DNA from: Herbaspirillum sp. RV1423 | Lineage (GTDB): Bacteria; Pseudomonadota; Gammaproteobacteria; Burkholderiales; Burkholderiaceae_D | NCBI RefSeq assembly: GCF_000577615.1 | Contig: NZ_CBXX010000004.1 | Location: 1-64,000, forward strand | Direction: 5' to 3' | DNA: 64,000 bases | Shown here: piece by piece, positions 34,822-43,488 of the stretch | How the letters are laid out: each line of letters starts with the position of its first letter | Numbering within the stretch: the stretch's first letter is position 1 | Program-made: the position numbers and the translations under genes | Notes under the pieces: model-generated | Databases searched by the model: none | Told to the model about the DNA's origin: nothing | What the model saw: the letters and a program-made list of their open reading frames with translations, nothing else

Positions 34822-34850
34822 AAATGAAAGGGGCTTGGCCCCTTTCATTT
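34822..34850 (+). terminator. Perfect 13-bp hairpin
   Basis: Arms AAATGAAAGGGGC and GCCCCTTTCATTT with a three-base loop. With A/T tracts on both sides it can end transcription in either direction. The gene it once served appears to have been lost along with the IS110 insertion. Confidence 0.7.
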
Positions 34851-34852
34851 AT

Positions 34853-35230
34853 GCCGCTGAATTAACGTGCATCGAGTCTAGTAGTGATTCAATCTTGGAT
34901 CTCTTGCTCTACCCAAGCAACGCGGCCGCCGCCTAACGAGACAGCCTTAGAGAATATGTAGATAGTGGACCGGCGTAGACCGGTTGATTGACTGACGTCA
35001 TTGAGTCGAATAAGATGCATGTTGTCGCCCCTGTCTGGTTAATCCAGACCATCAGCAACATCGATTTTTTTATGGGTAAAGACTTTCCTTGCCCAAGATA
35101 TCGGAGCCAAGCGAGTAATTTATCGAAGTTCCTCAATGATTAGCCTCGGCTACCGAGATCAAGGCCAAAATCGTCTTGCAACCACTAATAATCAAAAGAG
35201 CAGTGCTAAAATCCCCTAGAAGGAGTCGGC
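34853..35230. other. Stretch without a recognised gene; nested stem-loop
   Basis: About 380 bases. No convincing coding frame. At about 35018-35077 nested pairings (ATGTTG with CAACAT, GTCTGG with CCAGAC around TTAAT) are followed by seven T residues. This could be a terminator or a small structured RNA. Confidence 0.4.
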
Positions 35231-35422
35231 ATGACTGAAGATAACGAAAATGAAGTAGTGGTGGGTTCGGTGATTTATACGTTTGCGTCTGCGGCCGTAG
35301 CAAATCCCTCTAAAGCCTATCTTGATACAAGAACCATTGCCAGTTGCAAATTGGATTATCCACCGAGGGATATTTATCCCCCCTTATTCATTTCGCCTAC
35401 CCAATTGCCAAACAGCTTCTGA
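35231..35422 (+). CDS. Small hypothetical protein
   Basis: Protein of 63 residues with a very good ribosome site (AGAAGGAG, five bases before ATG). Acidic N-terminus (MTEDNENEVVVG), then a Pro-rich end (YPPRDIYPPLFISPTQLP). No family recognised, no signal peptide. It is convergent with the integrase gene 110 bases away. It could be a second short peptide of the cassette or an integrase-linked factor; neither is shown. Confidence 0.45.
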   Translation: MTEDNENEVVVGSVIYTFASAAVANPSKAYLDTRTIASCKLDYPPRDIYPPLFISPTQLPNSF

Positions 35423-35531
35423 TACGCACGATCTCTCTTGCGGCACTATAGATTAGCCGCGCACCCAGCCACTAATTTCGAGAGCGTATTTCCAATTAAG
35501 CTAGAATTCCTCTCGACAAGAGCCCGCGAAA

Positions 35532-36884
35532 TTAACCTGATATGTGCTCAGGGACAAATTCTACTCCTGCCTCTTTTAACATCCATTCTTCGATCTTGTC
35601 GTGCCACATCCGCAATAAATCGAGAGGCCTACGCCGGTAGTGTTTCTCTGCGATTGCACTTGGTTTGTGCCCTTGAATCTGCGCAACTACACCAACGGGA
35701 ACTTCGCACCATTCTGCGAGTGTTCCAAATGAACGGCGCAGACCATGCAGCGTTACATGCGGCAATCCTGCCGCATGTAACGCTTTGACATGAGCGATGC
35801 GCGGCTCGGATAACTTGCCATCCGCCGACGTCAAACTGGAAAACACCCAAGGAGAGGGTTTCCATACTTCCCCTCTAGCAGCCAGCGAGGCGATTCTCCT
35901 CTTATCAGGAGGAGTTTCGTTTATTTCTTTCAGCTTAAGCAAGAGGTCAAGCATATAAGGCGACAATGGAATGGTACGCCCGCCCGTGCCTTCAACCTTG
36001 TCGTCCAATGTCACACCACGCCATTGCAAGTCGAGGTCGTCCCAACGAACTCCAGCCCATTCTTCCCGGCGTGGGCCTAAAATCAATAGCCCCTGCAAGT
36101 AGACCGAGTGAACCAAATTCGGAATGCTACGTACTGCAGCAAACCACGCTGTAAGTTGCTCCCGCTGGAGACAGTCGCCATCCTTGGGCCGGACCCGTGG
36201 CACAGCATCCCTCACATCGCGCGCCTTATATACATCGGTAGAGATGATCCCTTGATAAGCTTTAGCCTCGGCAGCCCAACGGACAAAAGCCCGCAATAAA
36301 CGATAGGACAGTGCAGCCATCGTGGGGCGCTCTTGCGATTGACCTAGCAACCACGCCGCAATCATTTCTGAGCTTAAATCGGGCAACTTAACGCAGCGCA
36401 ATGTTGCAAGAGGTCCTGATTGTGTCAGCCCAACACCGCGTTTCTTAGGTTTACCGCCGACATCCGCATGCAGCAAATGATCGTTGTAATGCCGCTCACT
36501 CCAAAAAGGCTTCCTAGATTCCACGTATTTATCCCATGCCTCTCCGAAAGTCACGTCTTTTCGATATTCCTCTACTTTCCGAGCTTCATACGCGGCCTGC
36601 TGCTCTACGCGATGTTCGCGAGGATCTATACCGGTATCTACTAGCGTTTGAAGTCGCCGCGCTTCTTCCTGCGCTTTATCAATAGACCAACTACGAGGAT
36701 CACCAATAGTGAGACGTACCGTACGCCCATGGATTTTCCCCTGGTAGATATAAGCTTTTGCACCACTGAGGGTCGCGCGCAAACCTAAACCAGGAGTCTT
36801 GCTATCCCATAGGAATTCTTGCGATTTTCCGGAGGCGCATTGAAAAGCTTCGACACGACTTGCCGTGAAATTGATTTTTGCCAT
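35532..36884 (-). CDS. int: Tyrosine integrase of the island
   Basis: Site-specific recombinase of 450 residues from the ATG at 36884 (GGCGGA upstream; longer frames lack a site). N-terminal arm-binding DUF4102-type domain (residues 1-90, GLGLRATLSGAKAYIYQG, VRLTIGD), core-binding helices (100-210), then the catalytic domain: Arg in LLILGPRREEW, His380-Arg383 in HGLRRSFG, Gly-His 405-406 and the nucleophile Tyr416 in KHYRRR. It resembles P4-type integrases that use tRNA genes. It reads away from the right attachment repeat, 177 bases from it, and should catalyse excision and integration at tRNA-Lys. Confidence 0.93.
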   Translation of the reverse strand: MAKINFTASRVEAFQCASGKSQEFLWDSKTPGLGLRATLSGAKAYIYQGKIHGRTVRLTIGDPRSWSIDKAQEEARRLQTLVDTGIDPREHRVEQQAAYEARKVEEYRKDVTFGEAWDKYVESRKPFWSERHYNDHLLHADVGGKPKKRGVGLTQSGPLATLRCVKLPDLSSEMIAAWLLGQSQERPTMAALSYRLLRAFVRWAAEAKAYQGIISTDVYKARDVRDAVPRVRPKDGDCLQREQLTAWFAAVRSIPNLVHSVYLQGLLILGPRREEWAGVRWDDLDLQWRGVTLDDKVEGTGGRTIPLSPYMLDLLLKLKEINETPPDKRRIASLAARGEVWKPSPWVFSSLTSADGKLSEPRIAHVKALHAAGLPHVTLHGLRRSFGTLAEWCEVPVGVVAQIQGHKPSAIAEKHYRRRPLDLLRMWHDKIEEWMLKEAGVEFVPEHISG

Positions 36885-37061
36885 TTCCGCCCTTTGTTTC
36901 GTCACTTGAATTTCATGTAACCACGATGTAAGCGAATTATGAGGAAATAGGGCAACACAAGTCAATTTCAATTTTTTAAAAAAATACTCTATCTATTTGT
37001 TTTAATTAGATTTATCTAAATTTATCAACATGAATCAATTTAGATCAACATGATTAACACT

Positions 37062-37116
37062 CGGACTCTTAATCCGTAGGTCGAGTGTTCGAGCCACTCA
37101 CGCCCCACCAAAGAAT
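37062..37116 (+). repeat. attR: 55-bp direct repeat, right island end
   Basis: Identical to 1972-2026. It contains the 3' half of the original chromosomal tRNA-Lys, left behind on integration, and is immediately followed by the native tRNA terminator. It marks the right end of the island. Confidence 0.9.
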
Positions 37117-37132
37117 TTGCGGTAAGAAAATC

Positions 37133-37166
37133 AAGCACTTGCGAGTAATCGCGGTGCTTTTTTTTC
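37133..37166 (+). terminator. Original tRNA-Lys terminator, now stranded
   Basis: Stem AAGCAC ... GTGCTT with inner CTTGCG/CGCGG pairing and eight T residues. It follows the tRNA 3' fragment at 37062-37116 and would have ended tRNA-Lys transcription before the island inserted. Confidence 0.75.
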
Positions 37167-37455
37167 GTCTATACCCGTGGCATGCCGGTCTCAGAAACTG
37201 TCCTTTGCCGAAATTCGGCGTCGTGGGAGCGACTGAGCGGAATGAGAGGACTATCGAACGAGCCTGACGTCACATTTCCACCCACCCCGCCTTAAACCTC
37301 TCCTTCAGGTTCCAGCCGCCACCTACGACCAAAGCAAAAAATGTCCTGCACTCCGCAGGCATTTCTTCAACTCCCGTCCAGTTTTTGTTGCCCTTATTTC
37401 TCCAATACGGCCTCGCTTTCTGCACTGCATTTCGCGAACAAATAAAACTCCCCCC

Positions 37456-37519
37456 TTGCGCTCAAATCAAATACTGCTATTATTCTACGAAGTTCATCGT
37501 AATATATTACGATGAACTT
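37456..37519 (+). promoter_or_regulatory. Promoter and 30-bp palindromic operator of the liv-like operon
   Basis: A -35-like TTGCGC (37456-37461) and -10-like TATTAT (37478-37483) are 16 bases apart. Right behind, at 37490-37519, lies a perfect 30-bp palindrome with half-site AAGTTCATCGTAATA, covering the expected transcription start. A dimeric regulator bound there would block transcription. The GntR gene that closes the operon (45015) is the natural candidate. The rest of 37167-37562 shows nothing else. Confidence 0.6.
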
Positions 37520-37562
37520 ATGAAACATTACAAAATTTAAAATTATTAATACGGAGACTGAT

Positions 37563-38762
37563 ATGAAACAATTTTCCCCCTGGCGTTGCGAACGACTGTT
37601 GCCGGTTCTTGGCTTATTCGCAGCATTGATCGGCGCTAATGCTGCCCATGCAGCGGACCCGGATACATTCAAAATCGGCGGTGTTGTCTCACTGTCGGGG
37701 ACCTACGGTATTTTTGGAGAAGACATGCGCAAGGGCGTTGAAATCGCCATTGCCGAACGCGGCGGCAAGGTGCTTGGGAAGCCCATCCAAATTACCTGGG
37801 AAGATGACGAAACAAAACCGCAACCGGCCGTGCAAAAGGCCACCCGTCTGATCGCAGACGGCTCGCAGATGATTTTCGGCGCGGTTAGTTCGGCATCAAC
37901 CATCGCCATCATGAACATCACCAAACAGCGCAAGATTCCGCATTTGGTCACCATGTCAGCCGATGACAAGATCACCTTGCCAGGCGGTTCGCGTTATACC
38001 TTTCGTACCTCCAACACGCTGGGCATGGAGCAACGCATGGCTTTGGGTTACAGCAAGGAGCAGAAGCTGAAACGCGTCTATGGCGTGACAGCCGATTACC
38101 AAGCCACGCGCGATAGCTGGGAGTGGTATCGCAAGGAAGCAGAAAAAGCCGGCATCGAAATCGTCGGCGCTGACTTCCCCCCACTGGGCAATCGCGATTA
38201 CTCGTCCATCGTCGACAAGATTGCTCGTTCCAACGCCGATGGGGTGGCGTTGTTCATGACCGGCTCCGACGCTGTGACCATGGTCAAGCAAGCCGGCCAG
38301 GTCAATCTGGGCAAGACGCGCAAGATCTTCGGTCCCGTTATCGCGGATGAAACAATGGCCAGCGGCGTTGGCCCGACTTCGCTGGGCGTCAATTCTGGCG
38401 TGCGCTATCACTTCACGGTCGAAAACGCCGCCAATAAGAAGTTCGTCGAAGCCTTCCGTAAAAAGTACAACGAATATCCATCCAGCGCGGCCGGAGAGGC
38501 TTATGACGGCATGAGCTGGTGGCTGGACGTCGTCGAGAAAACCGGTTCCTGGGACAAGGAAAAATGGATTGATGCATTTGCCAACAGCGTACGCGACAAC
38601 TCAGTTGAAGGTCGCAAAGAGATGAAGGCATGCGATCACCAGGCTCGCCAGGATGGGCTATGGGGAGAAGTTGTTACCGGTAAGCCGCCCTATCCTGCCT
38701 ACATCATGAAGATTACAAAGGTCTACGCCCCCAAGGAAGTCTTCGAAGAGTGTTCCAAGTAA
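37563..38762 (+). CDS. ABC transporter substrate-binding protein, LivK-like
   Basis: Periplasmic binding protein of 399 residues with GGAG ribosome site and a signal peptide ending AHAAD (about residue 30). The mature part has the Leu/Ile/Val-binding layout: FKIGGVVSLSGTYGIFGEDMRKGVEIA, AVQKATRLIADGSQMIFG, VTADYQATRDSW and ADGVALFMTGSDA (shown in part). Ligand specificity cannot be read directly. Because thiolase and acyl-CoA ligase genes follow in the operon, the ligand is more likely an organic acid, for example aromatic or branched, than an amino acid. Confidence 0.88.
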   Translation: MKQFSPWRCERLLPVLGLFAALIGANAAHAADPDTFKIGGVVSLSGTYGIFGEDMRKGVEIAIAERGGKVLGKPIQITWEDDETKPQPAVQKATRLIADGSQMIFGAVSSASTIAIMNITKQRKIPHLVTMSADDKITLPGGSRYTFRTSNTLGMEQRMALGYSKEQKLKRVYGVTADYQATRDSWEWYRKEAEKAGIEIVGADFPPLGNRDYSSIVDKIARSNADGVALFMTGSDAVTMVKQAGQVNLGKTRKIFGPVIADETMASGVGPTSLGVNSGVRYHFTVENAANKKFVEAFRKKYNEYPSSAAGEAYDGMSWWLDVVEKTGSWDKEKWIDAFANSVRDNSVEGRKEMKACDHQARQDGLWGEVVTGKPPYPAYIMKITKVYAPKEVFEECSK

Positions 38763-38895
38763 TACCGGGACCTTCCACAAGAATCTTCCGGCCCTTAAGA
38801 CGCTTCACGCCATGAGTGCAGCAACGAGAAACCATCCGTTGCTACGCTCGTCGGCAGCGTCGTCTCGTCCTTAACCAAAGCATTCGAGTATATTC

Positions 38896-39753
38896 ATGTC
38901 CACCATCATCATCGGCCTCAGCCTTGGAATGCTGCTATTCCTGCTGGCGTCCGGTCTTACGCTGATCTTCGGCATGCTGGGCGTCATCAATTTCGCGCAC
39001 GGCGCTCTGTACATGCTAGGCACCTACCTGGCATACGATATCAGCCTGCGAACCGGTTCGTTTGTCGCAGGAGTCATCGGCGCCACAATCCTTGTCGGCA
39101 TCGTTGGCATCGCCATGGAGCGCTACGCCCTACGCAAGCTGTACGGTCGCCCGCATTTCTATCAATTGATCCTGACCTTTGGCTTCATTCTGGTCATCAG
39201 CGAAGCAGCCAAGTATTTCTGGGGCATGGGCTACAAGGAAGCTCCCATGCCGGCCTTGCTGTCCGGCGCCGTCGACTTGTTTGGCAGCACCATCCCGGTC
39301 TATCGGTTATTCGTCATCGGCTTTGGCATATTGGTATCCGCCGGCCTGTTCGCAGCACTCGAAAAAAGCACCTTCGGCATGTTGGTACGAGCCGCCAGCA
39401 GTGACTCCGAAATGCTGCGTACGCTTGGCCTGCCGGCGTCGCTGGTCCGTACCGCAGTGTTTGGCCTGGGGGCCGGCCTGGCTGGACTCGCCGGTGCAAT
39501 TGCTGCGCCGCTATTTCCCATCGAGCCAGGCATGGCCGGAAACACGATCATTGATTGCTTCGTTGTCATCATCCTCGGCGGACTCGGCAACATCCGCGGC
39601 GTGGTCGCAGCCGCTGTCTTGATCGGCATGGTGCGTGCAATTGGCTACACCTTCATGCCGAGCTGGGTTGATGTCATGACCTTCGCTCTACTCATCCTCA
39701 CCCTGCTGACCCGTCCGCAAGGTCTCTTTTCCCGTCCAGTGAGGTCAGCATGA
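38896..39753 (+). CDS. ABC transporter permease, LivH-like
   Basis: Inner-membrane permease of 285 residues with about eight hydrophobic segments. The N-terminus has the LivH pattern (LTLIFGMLGVINFAHGALYM). The coupling loop is near residues 170-190 (MLVRAASSDSEMLRTLG). The stop overlaps the next start by four bases (ATGA), as usual for livH-livM pairs. It is separated from the binding-protein gene by 133 bases, which may contain a processing stem that allows more binding protein to be made. Confidence 0.9.
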   Translation: MSTIIIGLSLGMLLFLLASGLTLIFGMLGVINFAHGALYMLGTYLAYDISLRTGSFVAGVIGATILVGIVGIAMERYALRKLYGRPHFYQLILTFGFILVISEAAKYFWGMGYKEAPMPALLSGAVDLFGSTIPVYRLFVIGFGILVSAGLFAALEKSTFGMLVRAASSDSEMLRTLGLPASLVRTAVFGLGAGLAGLAGAIAAPLFPIEPGMAGNTIIDCFVVIILGGLGNIRGVVAAAVLIGMVRAIGYTFMPSWVDVMTFALLILTLLTRPQGLFSRPVRSA

Positions 39754-40709
39754 ATCTGTCGCGCTTTGATGTCGTCCTCGGCTGCCTGCTGATTCCCGCG
39801 GTCGTCGCGCTGCCGTTCGTCACGCATGACGATTTCTATCTCAACCTGGCCACACTAATCATGATCTGGGGGATCTTCGCCGTCGGGTTCGATTTCGTGT
39901 TCGGTTCGCTCGGTATGGTGTCATTCGGCCATGCCAGCTTCCTCGGCATCGGCGGCTATGCCGTCGCGCTCGGCACGCAACGTCTGGGTCTGCCGTTCGA
40001 AGCCGGCATGGTATTGGCCATGGCTGCGGCAGCAGCATGCGCCTGGCTGTACAGTTTTTTTGCGCTACGCGTGTCTGGCATTTTCTTCGCCTTGGTAACC
40101 CTGTCGTTGTCTCAGTTGCTGTACATCCTGGCCGACAGCAAGCTGCGGGAATGGACTGGGGGTGCCGATGGCCTGCCCGGCATAGCACGGCCGGACATTT
40201 TTCACATTGATTTCTTCGACCCGGTCAATTTCTATTGGTATGCGGCGGCGATCTTCGTGCTGGTCATGATGGTCATCGCGGCGCTACGCAGTTCGCCGTT
40301 CGGCCGCATCGTCATGGCGATACAACAGAACGAAATACGCACGGAACATCTCGGCTACAACACGCATCGCATCAAGCAGATCGCCTTTCTCATTTCGGGC
40401 GCCGTGAGTGGACTGGCCGGCGCACTGCTTGGCTCCCTGCTGTTGTATGTCAACCCACAGATGCTGCACTGGGGTACCTCCGGCGACGTCATCATCATGA
40501 CTTTACTGGGCGGCGCCGGCACGCTATGGGGACCGATTGCAGGCGTAGCCATCTTCGAGATTCTAAAAGAGTTACTCAGCGGCTGGACCCAGTACTGGTA
40601 CGGAATCCTTGGTGTCCTCTTCATTTTTTCCACGCTCTACTTCCCTCGCGGCATCTTGGGAGAAATCCAGGCCAGGGTGGAGCGTACACGGCATCCGGGA
40701 GAACCATAA
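39750..40709 (+). CDS. ABC transporter permease, LivM-like
   Basis: Second membrane subunit, 319 residues, eight to ten hydrophobic segments. LivM features: FDFVFGSLGMVSFGHASFLG near residue 50, and the coupling helix SSPFGRIVMAIQQNEIRTEH near 180-200. It is coupled to both neighbours: ATGA overlap upstream, TAATG overlap with the ATPase gene downstream. It forms the channel with the LivH-like subunit. Confidence 0.9.
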   Translation: MNLSRFDVVLGCLLIPAVVALPFVTHDDFYLNLATLIMIWGIFAVGFDFVFGSLGMVSFGHASFLGIGGYAVALGTQRLGLPFEAGMVLAMAAAAACAWLYSFFALRVSGIFFALVTLSLSQLLYILADSKLREWTGGADGLPGIARPDIFHIDFFDPVNFYWYAAAIFVLVMMVIAALRSSPFGRIVMAIQQNEIRTEHLGYNTHRIKQIAFLISGAVSGLAGALLGSLLLYVNPQMLHWGTSGDVIIMTLLGGAGTLWGPIAGVAIFEILKELLSGWTQYWYGILGVLFIFSTLYFPRGILGEIQARVERTRHPGEP

Positions 40710-41482
40710 TGACAGATCGCAACGTACAGCAAGCAGTGCAGAACATCGCTCTGCGATGTGAACATGTGACGGTCAGTTTTGGCGCCCTTAAAGCCATTGA
40801 GGACGTCAATTACGACTTCGCGACCGGCGGCGTCTATGGACTGATTGGCCCTAATGGTGCAGGTAAGACCACACTACTGAACGTCTTGGCCGGACGTCAG
40901 TTACAACATCAGGGAACCGTTCGATGCAATGGCGACGATATTTCAAAGCTAGGCGCCAACCAACGCGCCCAGCGCGGCATCGGGCGCAGTTTTCAGATCA
41001 CCAAAATCTACCCGGCGATGACGGTGGCTGAGAACCTTCGTATCGCTGCGCAAATCAAGCATTCCCGTTTTATGCCGTTCTGGATCTCTCCGCGTTACGA
41101 CCGCAAACTGGCTGCGGACGTTGATGACATGCTGGAGCTGACCGGTCTGACGGCACACCGCGATGACATTGCCGGAGCCATGTCGTACGGCTTGCAGCGT
41201 GCATTGGAACTGGGACTGACGATATTGCCGCAGCCACGAATCCTGCTTCTCGACGAGCCTCTGGCAGGTATCGGCCACCATGAAATAGGACCAGCGACTC
41301 AACTGATCCGCAAAGCCTCGGAAGGACGCACGGTTCTCCTGATCGAGCACAACATGGATGTGATCATGGCTCTATCTGAACAGATCGTCGTCATGAGCAA
41401 CGGTCGCGTCATTGCCAGCGGCACGCCGCAGCAAGTCAGGAGCGATCCGCTAGTCCGCTCGGTCTACCTGGGAGAGGAATGA
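40709..41482 (+). CDS. ABC transporter ATPase, LivG-like
   Basis: Protein of 257 residues. The true start is the ATG at 40709, overlapping the permease stop. Walker A is GPNGAGKTT (about residue 49), the signature segment is degenerate (GAMSYGLQRALELG in place of LSGGQ), Walker B is ILLLDEPLAGI, and the H-loop is LIEHNMD. The weak signature motif is unusual for LivG, but the length and BCA_ABC_TP_C-type tail (TPQQVRSDPLVRSVYLGEE) fit the family. Confidence 0.9.
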   Translation: MTDRNVQQAVQNIALRCEHVTVSFGALKAIEDVNYDFATGGVYGLIGPNGAGKTTLLNVLAGRQLQHQGTVRCNGDDISKLGANQRAQRGIGRSFQITKIYPAMTVAENLRIAAQIKHSRFMPFWISPRYDRKLAADVDDMLELTGLTAHRDDIAGAMSYGLQRALELGLTILPQPRILLLDEPLAGIGHHEIGPATQLIRKASEGRTVLLIEHNMDVIMALSEQIVVMSNGRVIASGTPQQVRSDPLVRSVYLGEE

Positions 41483-41486
41483 ACCC

Positions 41487-42200
41487 ATGATTACATTGGA
41501 AAACGCGCATGTCCGCTATGGGCAAGCAAGCGTGCTGAACGAAATATCCATCTCGGCGTCGCAGGATGAAATCATCGCCATCATCGGCCGCAACGGTGCT
41601 GGTAAATCGACTACGTTGAAAACACTGATTGGATTATTGCCGCTGCATCAAGGACGGCGAGCTTATTTCGGACAAGACATTAGCCGCCTGCCCGTCGAGC
41701 AGATCAGCCGGCTCGGCGTGGCTCTGGTACCGGACAGCCGTCGGATCTTTCCAAATCTGTCGGTCATGGAAAATCTGCGCATAGGCGGACTCGGACACAA
41801 GCCGGGATATTGGACCATTCCGCGCGTGCTGGAGATATTTCCCCGATTGCAAGAACGCATCGGCTTCGGGGGCGATCAATTGTCCGGCGGCGAGCAGCAA
41901 ATGCTCTCGATTGCCCGCGCCTTGCTCGGCAATCCGAAAATCCTGCTGCTGGATGAGCCGACAGAAGGATTGGCGCCGCTGATCGTCAACAACCTCATCG
42001 ACATCTTCTCGCTGGTACATCAACAAGGCACCGGCATCGTGTTGGTTGAGCAGAATCTCAAAGTACCTATGCGGCTGGCACAGCGTCAATACGTACTCGA
42101 TCATGGGGCAGTGGCCTGGTCGGGTACATCGGCAGAACTTGAGGAACAGCGCGAGCACGTGGAAGCAATCATCACTACAGGAGTTGAACATGTCCAATAA
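41487..42200 (+). CDS. ABC transporter ATPase, LivF-like
   Basis: Protein of 237 residues. Walker A GRNGAGKST (about 35), signature LSGGEQQMLSIARALLG, Walker B ILLLDEPTEGLAPLIV, and VLVEQNLK switch, all as in LivF. It starts four bases after its partner ATPase gene and its end overlaps the thiolase gene by 11 bases, tying transporter and metabolic genes into one transcript. Confidence 0.92.
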   Translation: MITLENAHVRYGQASVLNEISISASQDEIIAIIGRNGAGKSTTLKTLIGLLPLHQGRRAYFGQDISRLPVEQISRLGVALVPDSRRIFPNLSVMENLRIGGLGHKPGYWTIPRVLEIFPRLQERIGFGGDQLSGGEQQMLSIARALLGNPKILLLDEPTEGLAPLIVNNLIDIFSLVHQQGTGIVLVEQNLKVPMRLAQRQYVLDHGAVAWSGTSAELEEQREHVEAIITTGVEHVQ

Positions 42201-43431
42201 CAAAACCTATATCGTCGGAGTCGGCATCACGGCCTTTGCCAAACAACTCGACACCAGTGTCAAAGAACTGGTGCGCCAAGCCGTCAGCGCTGCGTTGAAA
42301 GATGCAGACTGCGCGCCCGAGGCGCTGCAAGGCGCTTACTTTGCGACGGCCGGCCAGGGCGCCATCGAGGGCCAGTACATGGTCTCCGGCCAGATTGCGC
42401 TGGGCGCGATGGGTATCACCGGCATTCCGGTGACCAACGTCGAGAACGCCTGCGCCAGCTCGAGTACTGCGCTCAATGCGGCGCACATGTTCGTCTCCTC
42501 CGGCGCCGGCGACATCTGCCTGGCAGTTGGTGTCGACAAGCTCTTTTCCACCAACAAGGAAAAGAGCTTCGCTGTCTTCGACGGCGCCTGGGATGTGCAT
42601 ACCGCCTCCGAGCAGATGAAAAACCTCATACAGTTATCCGCCGACATCCTGCCTCCGCCGGACTATGTCGAACCTGGTAAGCGTAGTGTCTTCATGGACA
42701 TTTACGCCAGCCTGGCACGACTGCACATGAAAACCTTCGGTACCACGCAGCGCCAGATTGCCGCGGTGGCCGCCAAGAATCACGTCCACTCCACCCGCAA
42801 TCCGCACGCACAGTTCCAGTACCCGCTCACCATCGAAGAAGTGCTGGCCGCGCGCGCTGTCTCATGGCCGCTGACGCTGCCCATGTGCGCACCGATCAGC
42901 GACGGCGCCGCTGCGGCAATTGTCTGCAACGAAGCCGGTCTGCGCAAGCTGCAAGCCAGCCGGGCTATCCGTATCTGCGCCACGGTGCTGCGCAGCGCAA
43001 CTGAGCGTGCGGCCGATGCCTATGACAAGCATCTATGCTATCTAGCTGCAAATCAAGCATACGACATGGCAGGCGTCGGTCCGCAAGACATGTCATTAGC
43101 CGAAGTCCACGATGCCACGGCCTTCGCTGAAATACAGCAAACGGAAGCGCTTGGATTCTGCGCCTTCGGCGAAGGCGGTCCAATGGCAGAATCCGGCGCC
43201 ACCACGCTGGGCGGCAAGATTCCGATCAACGTGTCCGGCGGGCTGCTATCACGCGGCCATCCGATTGGAGCCACCGGTCTGGCGCAAGTCTACGAGATGG
43301 TGACGCAATTGCGCGGCGAAGCCGGATCGCGCCAAGTCGATAACGCCCGCTTCGCCATCGCTGAAAATGGCGGCGGTTTTAGCGGCGTCGAGGAAGCTGC
43401 TACCTCCATCATCATTTTAGGCAAACCATAA
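42190..43431 (+). CDS. Thiolase family / SCP2-type acyltransferase
   Basis: Protein of 413 residues; ATG at 42190 lies inside the end of the LivF-like gene. The N-terminal thiolase core has ENACASSSTALNAA with Cys88 as acyl acceptor. The C-terminal half has SRGHPIGATGLAQVYE with His357. The usual C-terminal CxG motif of degradative thiolases is replaced by GGGFSGVEEAA, as in SCP-x/lipid-transfer-type thiolases. These cleave or form beta-ketoacyl-CoA, often from branched, aromatic or steroid side chains. The substrate is presumably the acid imported by the transporter and activated by the next enzyme. Confidence 0.8.
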   Translation: MSNNKTYIVGVGITAFAKQLDTSVKELVRQAVSAALKDADCAPEALQGAYFATAGQGAIEGQYMVSGQIALGAMGITGIPVTNVENACASSSTALNAAHMFVSSGAGDICLAVGVDKLFSTNKEKSFAVFDGAWDVHTASEQMKNLIQLSADILPPPDYVEPGKRSVFMDIYASLARLHMKTFGTTQRQIAAVAAKNHVHSTRNPHAQFQYPLTIEEVLAARAVSWPLTLPMCAPISDGAAAAIVCNEAGLRKLQASRAIRICATVLRSATERAADAYDKHLCYLAANQAYDMAGVGPQDMSLAEVHDATAFAEIQQTEALGFCAFGEGGPMAESGATTLGGKIPINVSGGLLSRGHPIGATGLAQVYEMVTQLRGEAGSRQVDNARFAIAENGGGFSGVEEAATSIIILGKP

Positions 43432-43488
43432 GACTGCAGATCCACGCGTGAATCTGCACATGACTATAACGAACAATCGTCTTCTATC

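Larger units (their letters stand above)
2027..37061. mobile_element. 35-kb genomic island integrated in tRNA-Lys
   Basis: Bounded by the 55-bp repeats at 1972-2026 and 37062-37116, with a tyrosine recombinase at 35532-36884 reading leftward from the right end. It carries a replication-like module (HUH protein, RecA-fold ATPase), a defence block, plasmid-type genes and a peptide or natural-product cassette. Base composition is visibly more AT-rich than the chromosome to the right. I see no relaxase of conjugative type, no type IV secretion genes and no virion genes. Transfer would need help from another element, or the HUH protein. Confidence 0.9.

Noticed and set aside
34933-35136. Minus-strand frame of 67 codons
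   Set aside because: TTG start without ribosome site, crosses the nested stem-loop, no family resemblance.
35231-35422. Second RiPP precursor
   Set aside because: Good ribosome site and a Pro-rich end, but it lies about 0.9 kb beyond the cassette, next to the integrase and behind an IS remnant. Kept only as a small hypothetical gene.
2027-37061. Inovirus prophage
   Set aside because: Only the Gp2-type HUH protein suggests it. No major coat, minor coat/adsorption or Zot-like assembly ATPase gene was seen.
2027-37061. Self-transmissible ICE
   Set aside because: No VirB/Tra type IV secretion genes, coupling protein or classical relaxase were found, although DUF932/YqaJ-type genes are common on ICEs.
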